Assembly (NCBI GenBank): GCA_016214985.1
Contig: JACRMM010000019.1
Span: 1 to 51,403 of the forward strand
Source of the DNA: Deltaproteobacteria bacterium
Lineage (GTDB): Bacteria > Desulfobacterota > Deferrisomatia > Deferrisomatales > JACRMM01
Reading direction: 5' to 3'
Length of the DNA stretch: 51,403 nucleotides
Part shown: positions 49,716 through 51,403 of the stretch, one piece after another
Position numbering within the stretch: position 1 is the stretch's first letter
Layout of the letters: the number at the start of each line of letters is the position of its first letter
Made by a program: the position numbers and the translations under genes
Notes under the pieces: model-generated
What the model saw: only the letters and a program-made list of their open reading frames with translations
Told to the model about the DNA's origin: nothing
The model's database searches: none

Positions 49716-50765
49716 ATGTTGACCATCCGACCCTGGCCCGTGATTCTCTCTACCCTCCTGGGAGCCCTGGCGCTCGCCGCCGCGGCGCCCGCCATGGAGG
49801 CGGAGGACTGCCTGGGCTGCCACGGCGAGGCGTCCATCGCCGACAGCGGCCCCAATCTCTACATCAACCCCATCCAGTACGCGGGCACGCCCCACGCCAA
49901 CGAGGGGTGCCCCTCGTGCCACGCCTCGGTCACCGACAGCCACCCCGACGACGGCGTGAAGCCCTCCCGACCCGCGTGCGCCGACTGCCACGACGAGGTC
50001 AAGCAGGAGTACGCCCAGAGCGCCCACGCCGGCAACGCCGAGTGCGCCGACTGCCACAACGTCCACGCCGTGCGGGGTCCCGACGCCGTCAGCGGCCTGG
50101 ACGTCAACCGCCAGTGCGCCACCTGCCACGACGAGGCGCTCAACACCACCACGCACGCCACGTGGCTGCCCCAGGCCCGCCTGCACCTCAACGCCATGCC
50201 CTGCATCACCTGCCACACCGCGTCGAAGAACACGGTCATCACCCTCTACATCGAGCGGCGCGACCCGGGCCGGCGCGAGCAGGCCTTTCGCCTGGCCACC
50301 TACCAGGACCTCCGGGCCGCGGCAGGCACCGACGACCTCTCCGCCCTGATCGACCGCAACGCCGACCACTTCATCAGCCTCGCCGAGCTGCGCACCTTCC
50401 ACTCGAGCGCCCAGGGCCAGGACCTTCGGCTGTGGGGCATGATGATGCCCGAGGCCATGACCCACTCCTTCGAGATCCTCGAGAACCGCTGGGACTGCAC
50501 CTTCTGCCACACCTCCGGCCCCGGCGCCGCCCAGAAGAGCTACGTCGCCTTCCCCCAGCCCTCCGGCGCCTACGCCCGGGTGGCCGTGGAGCCCGGCGCC
50601 ATCCTCGACCTGCTCTACGGCACCCCCGACTTCTACATGATGGGCAAGAGCCGCAACGACACCCTGAGCCTGGTGGGCCTCTTGATCATCGCCGGCGGGC
50701 TCGTCATGCCGCTGGGCCACGGCACGCTGCGCTTCCTCACCCGCGCCAACCGAAGGGAGCACTGA
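49716..50765 (+). CDS. seven-haem c-type cytochrome, membrane-anchored
   Basis: ATG 49716 (GAGGAGA upstream) starts a signal peptide (MLTIRPWPVILSTLLGALALAAAAPA) ; 349 residues. There are seven CxxCH haem sites: CLGCH (Cys32), CPSCH, CADCH, CADCH, CATCH, CITCH and CTFCH (Cys261). The stretch between the sixth and seventh (about 175-255) has none and contains an EF-hand-like DRNADHFISLAEL. A C-terminal helix (LSLVGLLIIAGGLVMPLG) anchors it on the periplasmic side. With the cytochrome b gene 2 bp downstream it should form a quinol-oxidising or quinone-reducing complex, comparable to split versions of Geobacter Cbc complexes (inference). Confidence 0.9.
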   Translation: MLTIRPWPVILSTLLGALALAAAAPAMEAEDCLGCHGEASIADSGPNLYINPIQYAGTPHANEGCPSCHASVTDSHPDDGVKPSRPACADCHDEVKQEYAQSAHAGNAECADCHNVHAVRGPDAVSGLDVNRQCATCHDEALNTTTHATWLPQARLHLNAMPCITCHTASKNTVITLYIERRDPGRREQAFRLATYQDLRAAAGTDDLSALIDRNADHFISLAELRTFHSSAQGQDLRLWGMMMPEAMTHSFEILENRWDCTFCHTSGPGAAQKSYVAFPQPSGAYARVAVEPGAILDLLYGTPDFYMMGKSRNDTLSLVGLLIIAGGLVMPLGHGTLRFLTRANRREH

Positions 50766-50767
50766 GC

Positions 50768-51403
50768 ATGGACTCCTCCGAGTCGATCTACCTCACCGCT
50801 ACCCCCATCCGCATCTGGCACTGGGTCAACGCGCTCGCCATCGTCACCCTGTGCGCCACCGGTGCCCAGATCCGGTTCCCCGAGTACGTGAACCTCTTCG
50901 GCACCTACAAGGCCGCCATCCGGCTCCACAACACCGCCGGCGTCGTCACCTCCCTGTCGTTTCTCTTGTGGGTGCTCTACTACGTGGTCTTCGCCCGCAC
51001 GGTCTTGAAGATCTACCTGCCCACCCTCGACGACCTCACCCGCGGGCTCGTGCGGCAGGCGAAGTTCTACTTCTGGGCCTACTTCTTCGGCGGGACACCC
51101 AATCCCCACACGACCACGCCCCTGAACAAGTTCAACCCCCTGCAGAAGACCGCCTACGCGGTCATCATGATCGTGCTCGTGCCCCTGATCATCGTCAGCG
51201 GCCTCGGCCTCTTGAACTTCGCGCCGCTGCGCGGCTGGATCATGGCCGTGGGCGGCATCAAGCTCCTCGCCGGCGCCCACTACCTCATCGCCTGCGCCTT
51301 CTGCGCCTTCGTCTTCACCCACGCCTACCTCGCCACCCTCGGCCACACCCCCCTGGCCCACTTCAAACCCATGTGGACCGGCTGGGAACGCGTCGAACAG
51401 CAC
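50768..51403 (+). CDS. cytochrome b/b6-domain membrane protein (3' end outside window)
   Basis: ATG 50768 lies 2 bp after the cytochrome c stop; 212 codons are visible and the frame is open at the window end. It resembles di-haem cytochrome b subunits of formate dehydrogenase and Ni-Fe hydrogenase (FdnI/HydC type). IRIWHWVNALAIVTLCATGAQI holds the first helix with a haem-ligand His; IRLHNTAGVVTSLSFLLW is the second helix with His; further helices follow at AYAVIMIVLVPLIIVSGLGLL and IKLLAGAHYLIACAFCAFVFTHAYLATLGH with two more His. It would pass electrons between the quinone pool and the periplasmic seven-haem cytochrome. Confidence 0.88.
   Translation, partial: MDSSESIYLTATPIRIWHWVNALAIVTLCATGAQIRFPEYVNLFGTYKAAIRLHNTAGVVTSLSFLLWVLYYVVFARTVLKIYLPTLDDLTRGLVRQAKFYFWAYFFGGTPNPHTTTPLNKFNPLQKTAYAVIMIVLVPLIIVSGLGLLNFAPLRGWIMAVGGIKLLAGAHYLIACAFCAFVFTHAYLATLGHTPLAHFKPMWTGWERVEQH

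Overview
This window is very G+C-rich, gene-dense bacterial chromosome. A Nuo-type complex I operon with a fused NuoBCD subunit, a seven-haem c-type cytochrome paired with a membrane b-type cytochrome, a sigma-54 type promoter, hybrid histidine kinases and many GTG/TTG starts suggest a Gram-negative respiratory organism of the former Deltaproteobacteria (Desulfuromonadota/Deferrisoma-like). The taxonomic guess is inference; no rRNA gene is present.

Layout. 1-4.9 kb: exported proteins. Two paralogous proteins end in lipoyl/biotinyl-like domains and flank a 20-codon peptide gene; a secreted beta-helix protein follows. 4.9-15 kb: housekeeping and envelope genes (DedA-PAP2-LssY fusion, DUF6178 protein, two FKBP-type prolyl isomerases, a small lipoprotein, a large secreted protein I cannot name, a DUF2156 protein). 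15.1-20.3 kb: two signal-transduction proteins, a receiver-kinase and a large PAS/GAF hybrid kinase. 20.3-21.0 kb: a creatininase-family amidohydrolase on the opposite strand.

21.2-33.5 kb: a UbiA-type prenyltransferase leads into complex I genes in the order nuoA, nuoBCD (one ORF), nuoE, nuoF, [phoU-like gene on the other strand], nuoG, nuoH, nuoI, nuoJ, nuoK, nuoN. nuoL and nuoM are not in this locus. nuoH appears to start at a CTG codon. 33.6-40.3 kb: prmA, an M16C metallopeptidase, a small four-helix membrane protein, an R3H/AAA ATPase and a family 9 glycosyltransferase.

40.4-45.3 kb is an accessory island: a RelE/ParE-HigA-like toxin-antitoxin pair, an unknown ORF, then three nuclease-like genes (one GIY-YIG, two tandem PD-(D/E)XK paralogues, visibly more A/T-rich) enclosed between two group II intron remnants whose 3' ends face inward, followed by a Uma2-family gene. 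45.3-48.1 kb: a small DUF3862/BamE-like protein, an EF-hand-type calcium-binding protein and a DUF4015-type glycoside hydrolase. 48.6 kb to the end: a sigma-54 promoter with an upstream 9-bp inverted repeat precedes two small paralogous membrane proteins, a receiver protein lacking the usual phospho-acceptor Asp, the seven-haem cytochrome and a truncated cytochrome b. This looks like a regulated quinone-linked electron-transfer module.

The most promising leads for something undescribed are the short peptide plus lipoyl-like paralogues (1-2329) and the nuclease cassette boxed by intron scars (42186-44270).
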